DNA of 64,000 bases from an uncultured Acidobacteriota bacterium (GTDB taxonomy: Bacteria; Acidobacteriota; CAIWXX01), in the NCBI GenBank assembly GCA_903916735.1, contig CAIWXX010000120.1:1-64000 (forward strand). Reading direction: 5' to 3'. A program made the translations under genes and the position numbers. The notes below the pieces were generated by a model. It was not told the origin of the DNA and did not search any database. It worked only from the letters and a program-made list of their open reading frames with translations. Within the stretch, counting starts at the first letter, position 1, and each line of letters starts with the position of its first letter. Positions 28,509 to 36,099 of the stretch are shown here, one piece after another.

Positions 28509-28606
28509 TCGTTAATCTCCTCAACCGATTATCATCATCGGATCGCCGTGCGTCTGCGGAGGCCTCGTGAGCCCTTGTTGGTGCTTTGTTGGGTTATGCC
28601 CACGAG

Positions 28607-30325
28607 CTACCTCACTGTCTCTCTCAACACTTCTTCAATGCTCGTCATTCCGTCGCGGATTTTGGCAAGACCGCTGCCGCGCAGCGTAATCATTCCCTCT
28701 TCAACGGACTTCTTTCGGATCTCCATGGCGGAGGCCCCGACCAGGATGAGGTCTCGAATATCATCGCTGATCTCCATAACTTCAAAGAGGGCAACCCGCC
28801 CTCGATAGCCGGTATTGTTGCAGTCGTGACAGCCTTTCGGGCGATACGTGCGAATGATCCTCGCCTCCTCCGGCGTGAATCCAATATCGATAAGAGCCTG
28901 AGGCGGCGTGTAAACCTCTTCCTTGCATCGCGCGCAGAGCCGGCGAATCAGGCGCTGCGCGGCGATCAGAAGCACGGATGTAGCGACCAGAAAGGGTTCA
29001 ATGCCCATATTCATCAGGCGGCTGATCGTCGACGGCGCATCGTTGGTATGAAGGGTTGAAAGCACTAAGTGGCCAGTCAATGCCGCCTTAACCGCAATCT
29101 CAGCCGTTTCGAAATCCCGAATCTCTCCGACCAAGACGATGTTCGGATCCTGCCGGAGGAAGCTCCGGAGCGCGGCTGCAAAATTCAGCCCAATCTGGTC
29201 CTTCATCTGAACCTGATTGATCCCCACCATGTTGTATTCAACCGGATCCTCAGCCGTCATGATATTGGTTTCAGTGGTGTTGATTCGAGATATCGCCGAA
29301 TAGAGCGTGTTCGTTTTTCCACTCCCGGTCGGGCCTGTGACAAGGACCATCCCATAGGGCTTTGTGACGGCATGCTCGAACTTGCGAAGGGACTCGGGTT
29401 CGAACCCGAGTTTCGTCATATCGAGCTTCAGGTTCTCTTTGTCCAGGAGCCGCATGACGATTTTTTCGCCGAAAAGCGTCGGTAGACAACTAACGCGTAA
29501 ATCAATTTCTTTCAGCCGGTTGTCCTTCTTGGCTTTCATCTTGATGCGGCCATCTTGAGGAAGCCGCTTCTCCGCGATATCCATCTTGGCCAGGATTTTG
29601 ACACGGTTCGTGATCGAATCCCGCATACGCATCGGCGGATTCATGACGACATAGAGAATTCCATCGATGCGGTAGCGGACGCGGAATTCCCTTTCAAATG
29701 GTTCGATATGAATATCAGATGCGCCTCTCTTAAGCGCATCTGTCAAAATAAGATTCACCAGTTGGATGACCGGCGCGTCTTCTGAAGCTTTCGTCAAGCT
29801 TTCAAGATCGATCTGCTCCTGCTCGGCATCCATCACCTCGACATTGGACTCCTCTGCCAGCGCCACTTTGTCGAGTACCTTTTTCACCTCGAGGTCCGTG
29901 CTCGTGCCGTAATACTTGTCCAGTGATGCCCGTATGGCCGACTCGGATGCCACGACAGGCTCAACATTGTAGTTGAGCATGAACTTGATGTCTTCGATAG
30001 CAAACAGATTCGTCGGGTCGGCCATTGCGATCGTGAGCGTCCCCCCCGTCTTATTGATCGGGATAACCTGGTACTTCATTGCCGTCTCGGGAGGAAGGAT
30101 CTTAATAACAGAAGGGTCGATTTCGAAAAGCGAGAGATTAATCGAAGGATATCCGTACTGGCGGCTCAGAACACTCGTGATATCCTCCTCGGAGACATAG
30201 CCAAGACGAACGAGCGTTGACCCAAGCTTGCCGCCGACCTGTCGCTGAGTTTCCAGTGCTTTGTCGAGTTGCTCCTTCGTGATGAGATTTTCTCTCATCA
30301 GAAGATCGCCAATCTTTAGTGCCAT
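28607..30325 (-). CDS. pilB: Type IV pilus extension ATPase PilB
   Basis: The product is 572 aa. An N-terminal MshEN/T2SSE_N domain (GDLLMRENLITKEQLDKALE, GYVSEEDITSVLSRQYGYP) precedes the GspE/PilB ATPase with Walker A GPTGSGKTNTLYSAI, VEYNMVGINQVQ, Walker B region VLVGEIRDFETAEIA, and a four-cysteine zinc site (LCARCKEEV ... KGCHDCNNTGYRG). It drives pilus assembly. It is the first gene of the pil cluster, preceded by a strong promoter. A 20-bp perfect palindrome at 29392-29411 lies inside the coding sequence. Confidence 0.96.
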   Translation of the reverse strand: MALKIGDLLMRENLITKEQLDKALETQRQVGGKLGSTLVRLGYVSEEDITSVLSRQYGYPSINLSLFEIDPSVIKILPPETAMKYQVIPINKTGGTLTIAMADPTNLFAIEDIKFMLNYNVEPVVASESAIRASLDKYYGTSTDLEVKKVLDKVALAEESNVEVMDAEQEQIDLESLTKASEDAPVIQLVNLILTDALKRGASDIHIEPFEREFRVRYRIDGILYVVMNPPMRMRDSITNRVKILAKMDIAEKRLPQDGRIKMKAKKDNRLKEIDLRVSCLPTLFGEKIVMRLLDKENLKLDMTKLGFEPESLRKFEHAVTKPYGMVLVTGPTGSGKTNTLYSAISRINTTETNIMTAEDPVEYNMVGINQVQMKDQIGLNFAAALRSFLRQDPNIVLVGEIRDFETAEIAVKAALTGHLVLSTLHTNDAPSTISRLMNMGIEPFLVATSVLLIAAQRLIRRLCARCKEEVYTPPQALIDIGFTPEEARIIRTYRPKGCHDCNNTGYRGRVALFEVMEISDDIRDLILVGASAMEIRKKSVEEGMITLRGSGLAKIRDGMTSIEEVLRETVR

Positions 30326-30360
30326 AGTTTAAGCAGACTTACCCATCAATATTTGCGCTA

Positions 30361-30390
30361 ATCTTATGAGACCAACATGAGTGTTGTCAA
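30361..30390 (-). promoter_or_regulatory. Sigma70-type promoter of the pil cluster
   Basis: On the minus strand TTGACA (30385-30390) is followed after 18 nt by TAAGAT (30361-30366), 36 nt before the pilB ATG. It is a near-consensus housekeeping promoter, so the motor genes do not appear to rely on sigma54 at this site. No clear SD precedes pilB. Confidence 0.6.
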
Positions 30391-30741
30391 GGGGATGCGA
30401 TCTTTGAGGCACTGCATCACCAGGTTTAGATCAGCTCTTATTTAAGATGATGTCGATTGAGCCGAGTCGAAATGAGAGATGGAAGAAATAAAGGCAAATA
30501 ACGCTACCGCACAATGCGCAGCATTCGCTGCTTTTCATTCCAATCCTTCTGTTTCGCAAGTACCTGTGTAAACAGTTTTCGGTTGTGTGAGGCTGGATAA
30601 AGCGAATTCCCGATTGACAGAGTAGCCATCGGGGCGCTAATCTTCTTTGGAGTATCATTGGAATTAATAAAGTTTAAGCCAGGTCGATCCATGATTCCAT
30701 GAGTTGCGTCGAAGGGACGAGATCGCCTGCTGATTCTGTGA
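30391..30741. other. Divergent gap between pilB and the propeller sensor gene
   Basis: Apart from the pilB promoter at its left edge, these 350 bp show no gene that can be supported. An 87-codon minus-strand frame (30504-30767) overlaps the start of the next gene and has no recognisable features, so it is left out. Confidence 0.4.
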
Positions 30742-33357
30742 ATGGGGGGCTTCTCGATGCGAGCCACAAAAGGGAAATTCCTTCAGAACGCCGCAGTCAT
30801 GCTCGCTTTTTCATTGTTTTTCAACTTCATGGCTTGTGGTACAGTTCACGCTCTCGATCCCAATCGGGACATATTGCAATACTGCCTGGATTTGTGGGGC
30901 TCAGAGCAGGGCCTCCCGCAGAATACCGTCACATCCATTCTGCAGACTCGCGATGGGTATCTCTGGTTGGGAACACAAGAAGGGCTTGTCCGCTTCGATG
31001 GCGTGCAATTCACGGTCTATGACCGGGGGAATACGGCCGCGTTCGAGAATAATCATGTCCAGGCTCTCTGCGAGTCGCGCGATGGAAGCCTCTGGATCGG
31101 TATTTTCGGTGGAGGTCTGCTTCACTATAAGGGTGGCGCCTTTTCGCGAATGCCAACTGATGACAATTCCATTTCGAACGTAGACGTCGCCTACATATGC
31201 GAGGCGTCTGATGGAGCTATCTGGTACGCCACCAATGCCCTCGGTGTCTACCGATATAAGAATGGCCTTCTTCGCAGATATACCATTCATGATGGTCTGC
31301 CAAGTGATCAGGTGAACTCCCTCCTGATCGACTCACAAGGGGATATCTGGATCGGGACAGTTGCCGGTTTGGCATGCATGCGCAATGGGACGGTGGTGAA
31401 CTACACAACCAGAGATGGCCTCTCCGACAATTCGATTACAGCCCTCTACCAAGATCAACAAGGCATCCTGTGGATCGGGACGATGCACGGGCTCAATAGC
31501 TTCTGCCGGGGCACATTCTCTTCCTACGGTCCCCGAAAAGGACTCCTGAATGATCTGGTTCGTTGTCTCTATATGGATCGCGAAGGCAGCCTGTGGGTCG
31601 GCACGAGCGGTGGTGTTTATCGGCTGTGGAATGGACGGTTCGATTCGTTGACCCGAGACTCGGGCTTGCCGGTAGAGACGATTGATGCTTTCACCGAGGA
31701 CCAGGAAGGCAGTCTGTGGATCGGAATGGATGGTGGAGGTTTAGGCAGACTTCGCCAGGGCCGGGCCATCACCTATTCAAATCGCCACGGCCTCTATAAT
31801 GAAAATATCTACTCCGTTTGCAGCGACGGTGGCGCTGGTCTGTGGGTCGGATCCTCAATCGATGGAAAAATCGATCATTTTCAGGGTCTAAGATTCGCGC
31901 ACGAGAGTCTCAAGGGGGTCGACCCCTCCACGGTCAGAGCACTTCAGTGCGACCGAACTGGTGCCTTATGGTTTGCAACTGAGCGCGCACTGTATCGCCA
32001 TGAGAAAGGTCTTGTGCGAGTCTACACATCTCGCGACGGCCTCCCAGCCAGCACCATTCGCTCGATCACGCTTGATCGTCATGGAACGATCTGGGTGGGC
32101 ATGGACGGAGGCGGCATCGGCTATCTCGAGAACGGAAAATTCCGCTGCTATACACAGGCGGATGGTCTGGCCGGAGATGTGATCAGAGCGATTCTTGAGG
32201 GCGCTGACGGCTCTTTCTGGATCGGCACGTATAGCGGCTTGAGTCATTTTCAGAACGGCACTTTCCAAAACTACACGACGGCGCAGGGGCTTTCCTCAAA
32301 CCGAGTGCGTTCTCTATATGAAGATCGCGAGGGCACTCTCTGGATCGGCACATATGGCGGTGGTTTGGATCGGCTGAAGAATGGAAAAATCTCACAATTT
32401 ACAACACGCGAAGGCCTTTTTAACGACGTCGTCTACCAGATCCTCGAAGATAACAAAGACCGGCTTTGGATGAGCTGCAACAAGGGAATTTTTTCGGCTA
32501 GTAAAAAAGAGTTTGATGCGTTCTGTGCCGGCCAAATCAAACGCATCAACTGCGATGTCTTCAACAAGTCGGATGGAATGGGAACCAACGAATGCAACGG
32601 CGGAAATCCGGCAGGGTGGAAAACGACTGATGGTAAGATCTGGTTCGTCAGCCTCAAAGGCCTTATCATGATCGATCCCGACAATCTCTCAACAAACAAA
32701 CTTCTTCCCCCTGTTGTGATCGAACAGATTGTCGTCGGCGATCAGCGATATGACTCTCAAGCTGTTTCGGTATTCCCGCCGGGTGTCCGGCAATTTGAAA
32801 TTCATTATACGGCCTTGAGCTACCTGGCTCCTGATCGCGTCCGTTTCTCCTATATGCTGGAAGGAGTCGACGACAAATGGGTTGATGCCGGCACTCGGCG
32901 TGTTGCCTATTACACACGAATTCCACCGGGTGCCTACAGGTTCAGGGTCATCGCGTGCAACAACGATGGCCTTTGGAATCGCAGAGGGGCTTCAATCCAG
33001 GTGAGCCTAGAGCCTCATTTTTACGAGACGCGGCTCTTCTATTTCGCAACAGTCCTGGCTCTCATCACCGGCGCCGCCTTTCTTGTGGCATTTCGAATCC
33101 GGCAACTCAAGCAGCGAGAAAGGATTCTGGAAGCGCGTGTCGATGAAGCTATCAGCAAGATCAAAGTCCTCGATGGACTTCTCCCCATCTGCGCCGCATG
33201 CAAGAAAATCCGCGATGACCGCGGCTACTGGAATCAGCTCGAAATCTATATTCGGGATCACTCCGAAGCGGATTTCAGCCATGGCATGTGCCCCGATTGC
33301 GCACGAAAACTTTACCCTGAGCTCTTCAAGTGCGCAGAGGATCAGACGGCTGAATAA
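30742..33357 (+). CDS. Two-component-regulator propeller sensor with Y_Y_Y domain and Cys-rich tail, no kinase
   Basis: The product is 871 aa. A signal peptide (AAVMLAFSLFFNFMACGTVHA) leads to about 13 propeller repeats, residues 40-640, each with a W(I/V)G block (DGYLWLGTQEGLVRFDG, EGTLWIGTYGGGLDRL). A Y_Y_Y domain follows at about 680-760 (SYMLEGVDDKWVDAGTRRVA, IPPGAYRFRVIACNNDG), then one transmembrane helix (ATVLALITGAAFLVAFRI) and a short coiled coil. The cytoplasmic end is a small Cys motif (LLPICAACKKIRDDRGYWNQ, then SHGMCPDCARKLYPELF), probably a zinc ribbon. Related sensors end in histidine kinase or GGDEF domains; this one has neither and needs a partner to signal. The ligand is unknown, often a polysaccharide in relatives. 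Confidence 0.85.
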   Translation: MGGFSMRATKGKFLQNAAVMLAFSLFFNFMACGTVHALDPNRDILQYCLDLWGSEQGLPQNTVTSILQTRDGYLWLGTQEGLVRFDGVQFTVYDRGNTAAFENNHVQALCESRDGSLWIGIFGGGLLHYKGGAFSRMPTDDNSISNVDVAYICEASDGAIWYATNALGVYRYKNGLLRRYTIHDGLPSDQVNSLLIDSQGDIWIGTVAGLACMRNGTVVNYTTRDGLSDNSITALYQDQQGILWIGTMHGLNSFCRGTFSSYGPRKGLLNDLVRCLYMDREGSLWVGTSGGVYRLWNGRFDSLTRDSGLPVETIDAFTEDQEGSLWIGMDGGGLGRLRQGRAITYSNRHGLYNENIYSVCSDGGAGLWVGSSIDGKIDHFQGLRFAHESLKGVDPSTVRALQCDRTGALWFATERALYRHEKGLVRVYTSRDGLPASTIRSITLDRHGTIWVGMDGGGIGYLENGKFRCYTQADGLAGDVIRAILEGADGSFWIGTYSGLSHFQNGTFQNYTTAQGLSSNRVRSLYEDREGTLWIGTYGGGLDRLKNGKISQFTTREGLFNDVVYQILEDNKDRLWMSCNKGIFSASKKEFDAFCAGQIKRINCDVFNKSDGMGTNECNGGNPAGWKTTDGKIWFVSLKGLIMIDPDNLSTNKLLPPVVIEQIVVGDQRYDSQAVSVFPPGVRQFEIHYTALSYLAPDRVRFSYMLEGVDDKWVDAGTRRVAYYTRIPPGAYRFRVIACNNDGLWNRRGASIQVSLEPHFYETRLFYFATVLALITGAAFLVAFRIRQLKQRERILEARVDEAISKIKVLDGLLPICAACKKIRDDRGYWNQLEIYIRDHSEADFSHGMCPDCARKLYPELFKCAEDQTAE

Positions 33358-34066
33358 AAGGGCCAGGGCGCTCATTTCGGCCATCGGGGCGCCATTCCCC
33401 CATCTCTGTCTTCTTATTCCGGGCTGAATATCGGAGAAAAAACAAAAGGATTTTCGCGTTCAGACGCCCAAATCCGAAGAAGCCGGACAGCGTCTTAGTA
33501 CTTCAGGCCCACGTGGTACACACAGAGACCTTTTAGTATCCGACCAGTCAATTCTGTGCACAAGATGGCGAAAGTTGTAATCAGGCAAAATCGTGAATTC
33601 ATCTCAGGAAGCCAAGAAGAAAGGAATGCAGGAATGGTTTATGAAACCACAGCTGGTCGATATGAAAATCCGTTCCTGCTTTTCTCTCTTCCTGCATTCC
33701 TGAGAGGTTCAGTAGCAATGGTTATCGAGGCCATCTTGTTTGGTTGATGCTATGCCGCGTTAGGGGATCTGTATTTATCGGTGTTCATTTGTAGCTCCTT
33801 TCCACGGGCGTTTTCCTCTTTGCATTGGGAAATTCGGTTTTTTAGCCGGTGGCGCATCAGGCGTTCTGAAAAATCAGATGGTGGTCATGCACCATGCCAG
33901 AGGGCTCTCCTTGACATAGCCCTCTTCATGGAGAATGATAGTGGTGTGGGAGTTGAGCCCACCCAAGAGGCTCCATTCCGTCTGGGAGGAGCACTCGCGG
34001 AGGTGAATGTTTCGTCAACGCGTTTTTTCACTCCACTCGGCTCGCCGAGGGAGCAGAAAGGATCCC
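33358..34066. other. Long intergenic region holding repeat copy A
   Basis: Between the propeller gene and panB there are about 700 bp with no conserved gene. Repeat copy A occupies 33536-33760. The remainder, including the 33900-34060 stretch upstream of panB, shows small GC-rich dyads (for example TGGG/CCCA near 33947-33961) but no riboswitch I can name. Confidence 0.5.
33536..33760 (+). repeat. Dispersed repeat copy A, about 225 bp with long inverted repeat
   Basis: This is the fullest copy of an element also found at 38576-38703 and 57754-57985 (both inverted relative to this one). Its core is an imperfect inverted repeat: a 33-bp arm at 33602-33634 (starting TCTCAGGAAGCC) pairs with 33673-33705 around a 38-nt loop. 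It also contains a 63-codon frame at 33556-33747 (MAKVVIRQNREFISGSQEER...), whose first 30 codons are partly conserved in the other copies. It has no transposase and fits a MITE-like or structured repetitive element. Confidence 0.8.
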
Positions 34067-34939
34067 ATGTCACACCATTTTCAAACTGCACGGATCACCA
34101 TCAGCGACATCGGCCTCAAGAAAAGGCGCGGCGAAAAAATCATCATGCTGACGGCCTATGATTACCCGACGGCTCGGGCTCTGGATGAAGCCGGCGTCGA
34201 CATCCTGCTCGTCGGGGATTCGCTGGGCATGGTCGTTGGGGGCCTCGAATCAACGCTTCCCGTGACCATGGATATGATGGTTTATCACACGAGCATGGTT
34301 GCGCGTGGCCGAAAAAAGGCCCTGCTTGTCGGAGACATGCCCTACATGAGCTACCATGTCAGCCGTGCCAGAACATTGCACAACGCATCCCGTTTCATCC
34401 GCGAAGGCGGCGCCGACGCAATCAAAATCGAGGGAGGACGGAAACGAATCAGAACAATCCGCGCGTTGTTATCAGCCGAAATCCCTGTCATGGGGCATAT
34501 CGGTCTCACTCCACAATCGCTCAACATGATGGGCGGGTATCGGGTGCAGGGGAAAACATCGGATGCAGCGCACGTGCTGCTTGATGACGCTTTGTACATC
34601 CAGGATGCCGGAGTGTTCTCGATGGTGCTCGAAGGCCTTCCAGCGGAGGTCGCTGCAATGATCACGGAAAGGCTCGACGTTCCGACCATCGGAATCGGGG
34701 CGGGGCGCGGATGCGACGGCCAGGTTCTGGTCATCCATGATGTGCTCGGCTTCATCGACAAACCTTCCGCCCGTTTCGTGAGGAAGTATCGGAACTTCTT
34801 CGAAGACATCAAAGAATCGGCACGTGACTTTCGGGCGGATGTCGAGAGCGGTTCGTATCCGTCGGATTCTGAGTGCTATCATATGGCGCCCGGTCAGACG
34901 CCTGAAGGAAAGCAGGCAACCAATGCAGCTGGGGCTTGA
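34067..34939 (+). CDS. panB: 3-methyl-2-oxobutanoate hydroxymethyltransferase
   Basis: The product is 290 aa from the chosen ATG at 34067 (MSHHFQTARITISDIGLKKR), preceded by AAAGGA; the frame is open from 34007 but those codons look non-coding. PanB transfers a hydroxymethyl group from methylene-THF to ketoisovalerate, the first committed step to pantothenate. Motifs are MLTAYDYPTARALDEAGVD, VGDSLGMVVGG (metal-binding Asp), VGDMPYMSYH and GHIGLTPQSLNMMGGYRVQG. panC follows 12 nt downstream. Confidence 0.95.
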   Translation: MSHHFQTARITISDIGLKKRRGEKIIMLTAYDYPTARALDEAGVDILLVGDSLGMVVGGLESTLPVTMDMMVYHTSMVARGRKKALLVGDMPYMSYHVSRARTLHNASRFIREGGADAIKIEGGRKRIRTIRALLSAEIPVMGHIGLTPQSLNMMGGYRVQGKTSDAAHVLLDDALYIQDAGVFSMVLEGLPAEVAAMITERLDVPTIGIGAGRGCDGQVLVIHDVLGFIDKPSARFVRKYRNFFEDIKESARDFRADVESGSYPSDSECYHMAPGQTPEGKQATNAAGA

Positions 34940-34951
34940 TTCGCAGGAAAC

Positions 34952-35812
34952 ATGATGGAAATCCTGCACACCGTGGCGCAGATGCAATCCACAGCCGCGC
35001 AGGTACACCGCCAAGGGCTCACCCTCGGTTTCGTGCCGACAATGGGATATCTCCATGAAGGACATCTGTCGCTTGTGCGTGAGAGCCATGCAAAGTGCGA
35101 CAAGACGGTTGTCAGCATCTTCGTCAACCCCACACAATTTGGACCGAATGAAGATTTTGACCGATACCCACGAGACATGGATCGGGACAAGCAGTTGCTT
35201 GAACTGGAGAAATGCGATTTCATTTTCTACCCGGACGTTCGTGAAATGTATCCAAAGGGAGCAGGGACGTTTGTCGAAGTCCCGCGGCTTCAGGATGGGC
35301 TTTGCGGGCGAAGCCGGCCTGGGCATTTTCGAGGTGTGGCGACGGTCGTCGCCAAACTCTTCAACTCCGTTGATCCGGATGTCGCCTTCTTTGGACAAAA
35401 GGATGCCCAACAGGTCGTCATCATCAAACGCATGGCCAGGGAGCTGTTTTTTCCGATTGAAATTGTGATCTGCCCGACATACCGCGAGAAGGATGGGCTC
35501 GCAATGAGTTCCCGTAACACATACCTGACAGCATCGGAACGACAGCAAGCCCCGGCGCTCTACCGGGGCCTGCTGGCAGCTCACGCCCTCTTCACGATGG
35601 GCGAAAAGCGATCTGAGAAACTGATTGCGCGCATCCGGCAGGAGCTGGACAGCGCTCAACTGGCACATATTGACTATATCGACATCGTCGATGCGGATTC
35701 CCTTGAGCCAATGGCTGAAATCACACGGACTGGACTTATTGCGCTGGCTGTCTATGCCGGCAAAACACGTCTTATTGATAACATCATTCTCGCCGATGGT
35801 CGTCACGCATGA
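34952..35812 (+). CDS. panC: Pantothenate synthetase
   Basis: The product is 286 aa. PanC joins pantoate and beta-alanine using ATP. It is a nucleotidyltransferase-fold protein with PTMGYLHEGHLSLVR (HIGH-like motif), SIFVNPTQFGPNEDFDRYPR, a FFGQKDAQQVVIIKRM segment and the KMSKS-like GLAMSSRNTYL. Its stop overlaps an ATG that opens a degraded panD (ATGA), so the original operon was panBCD. Confidence 0.96.
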   Translation: MMEILHTVAQMQSTAAQVHRQGLTLGFVPTMGYLHEGHLSLVRESHAKCDKTVVSIFVNPTQFGPNEDFDRYPRDMDRDKQLLELEKCDFIFYPDVREMYPKGAGTFVEVPRLQDGLCGRSRPGHFRGVATVVAKLFNSVDPDVAFFGQKDAQQVVIIKRMARELFFPIEIVICPTYREKDGLAMSSRNTYLTASERQQAPALYRGLLAAHALFTMGEKRSEKLIARIRQELDSAQLAHIDYIDIVDADSLEPMAEITRTGLIALAVYAGKTRLIDNIILADGRHA

Positions 35813-36099
35813 GCGACTCGACGTTTATGAAAGTAAAAATTCACCGCGCCACGCTGTCACGTATGCCGAGCTGGAATATCAGCAAAGCCTCACGCTTGAT
35901 TCAAGGCCGATGGACGAAGAGCGGTTGCTGCCATTTGAAAAATAGGAGTCGACAACAGCACTGACGGCGAACGCTTTGAAACTGACATCATTCCCACGGT
36001 CGGCATCAACGGCGCAGCGGCGTGAAAAGCCAAACGGGGAGACATCGTCATCATCGCGGCGTGCGCGCTGCTCGATGAATCAGAACTCGAAGAGATCGC
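35809..36099 (+). pseudogene. panD: Degraded panD (aspartate 1-decarboxylase)
   Basis: Conceptual pieces in three successive frames match PanD in order. From the ATG at 35809, MSDSTFMKVKIHRAT; after a +2 shift near 35862-35866, VTYAELEYQQSLTLDS and then MDEERLLPFEK, ended by TAG at 35943; after a further shift and loss of a few codons, VDNSTDGERFETDIIP and GINGAAA, then TGA at 36023 and KAKRGDIVIIAACALLDESE. The Gly-Ser self-processing site of PanD is Gln-Ser here, so even the intact frame would not form the pyruvoyl cofactor. The position directly after panC supports the identification. Either the gene is dead, or the assembly has several errors in one spot, which is less likely given the missing Gly. 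Confidence 0.85.

Noticed and set aside
29392-29411. 20-bp perfect palindrome ACTCGGGTTCGAACCCGAGT resembling a tRNA T-arm
   Set aside because: It lies within the well-conserved pilB coding sequence and has no surrounding cloverleaf.
30504-30767. 87-codon minus frame upstream of pilB
   Set aside because: It overlaps the signal peptide of the propeller gene and has no family features.
33556-33747. 63-codon frame in repeat copy A as a stand-alone gene
   Set aside because: Other copies have a stop or truncation in the frame, so it is described as part of the repeat and not as a gene.
34472-35806. 444-codon minus frame opposite panB and panC
   Set aside because: Antisense to two enzymes with full motif sets; no domain of its own.
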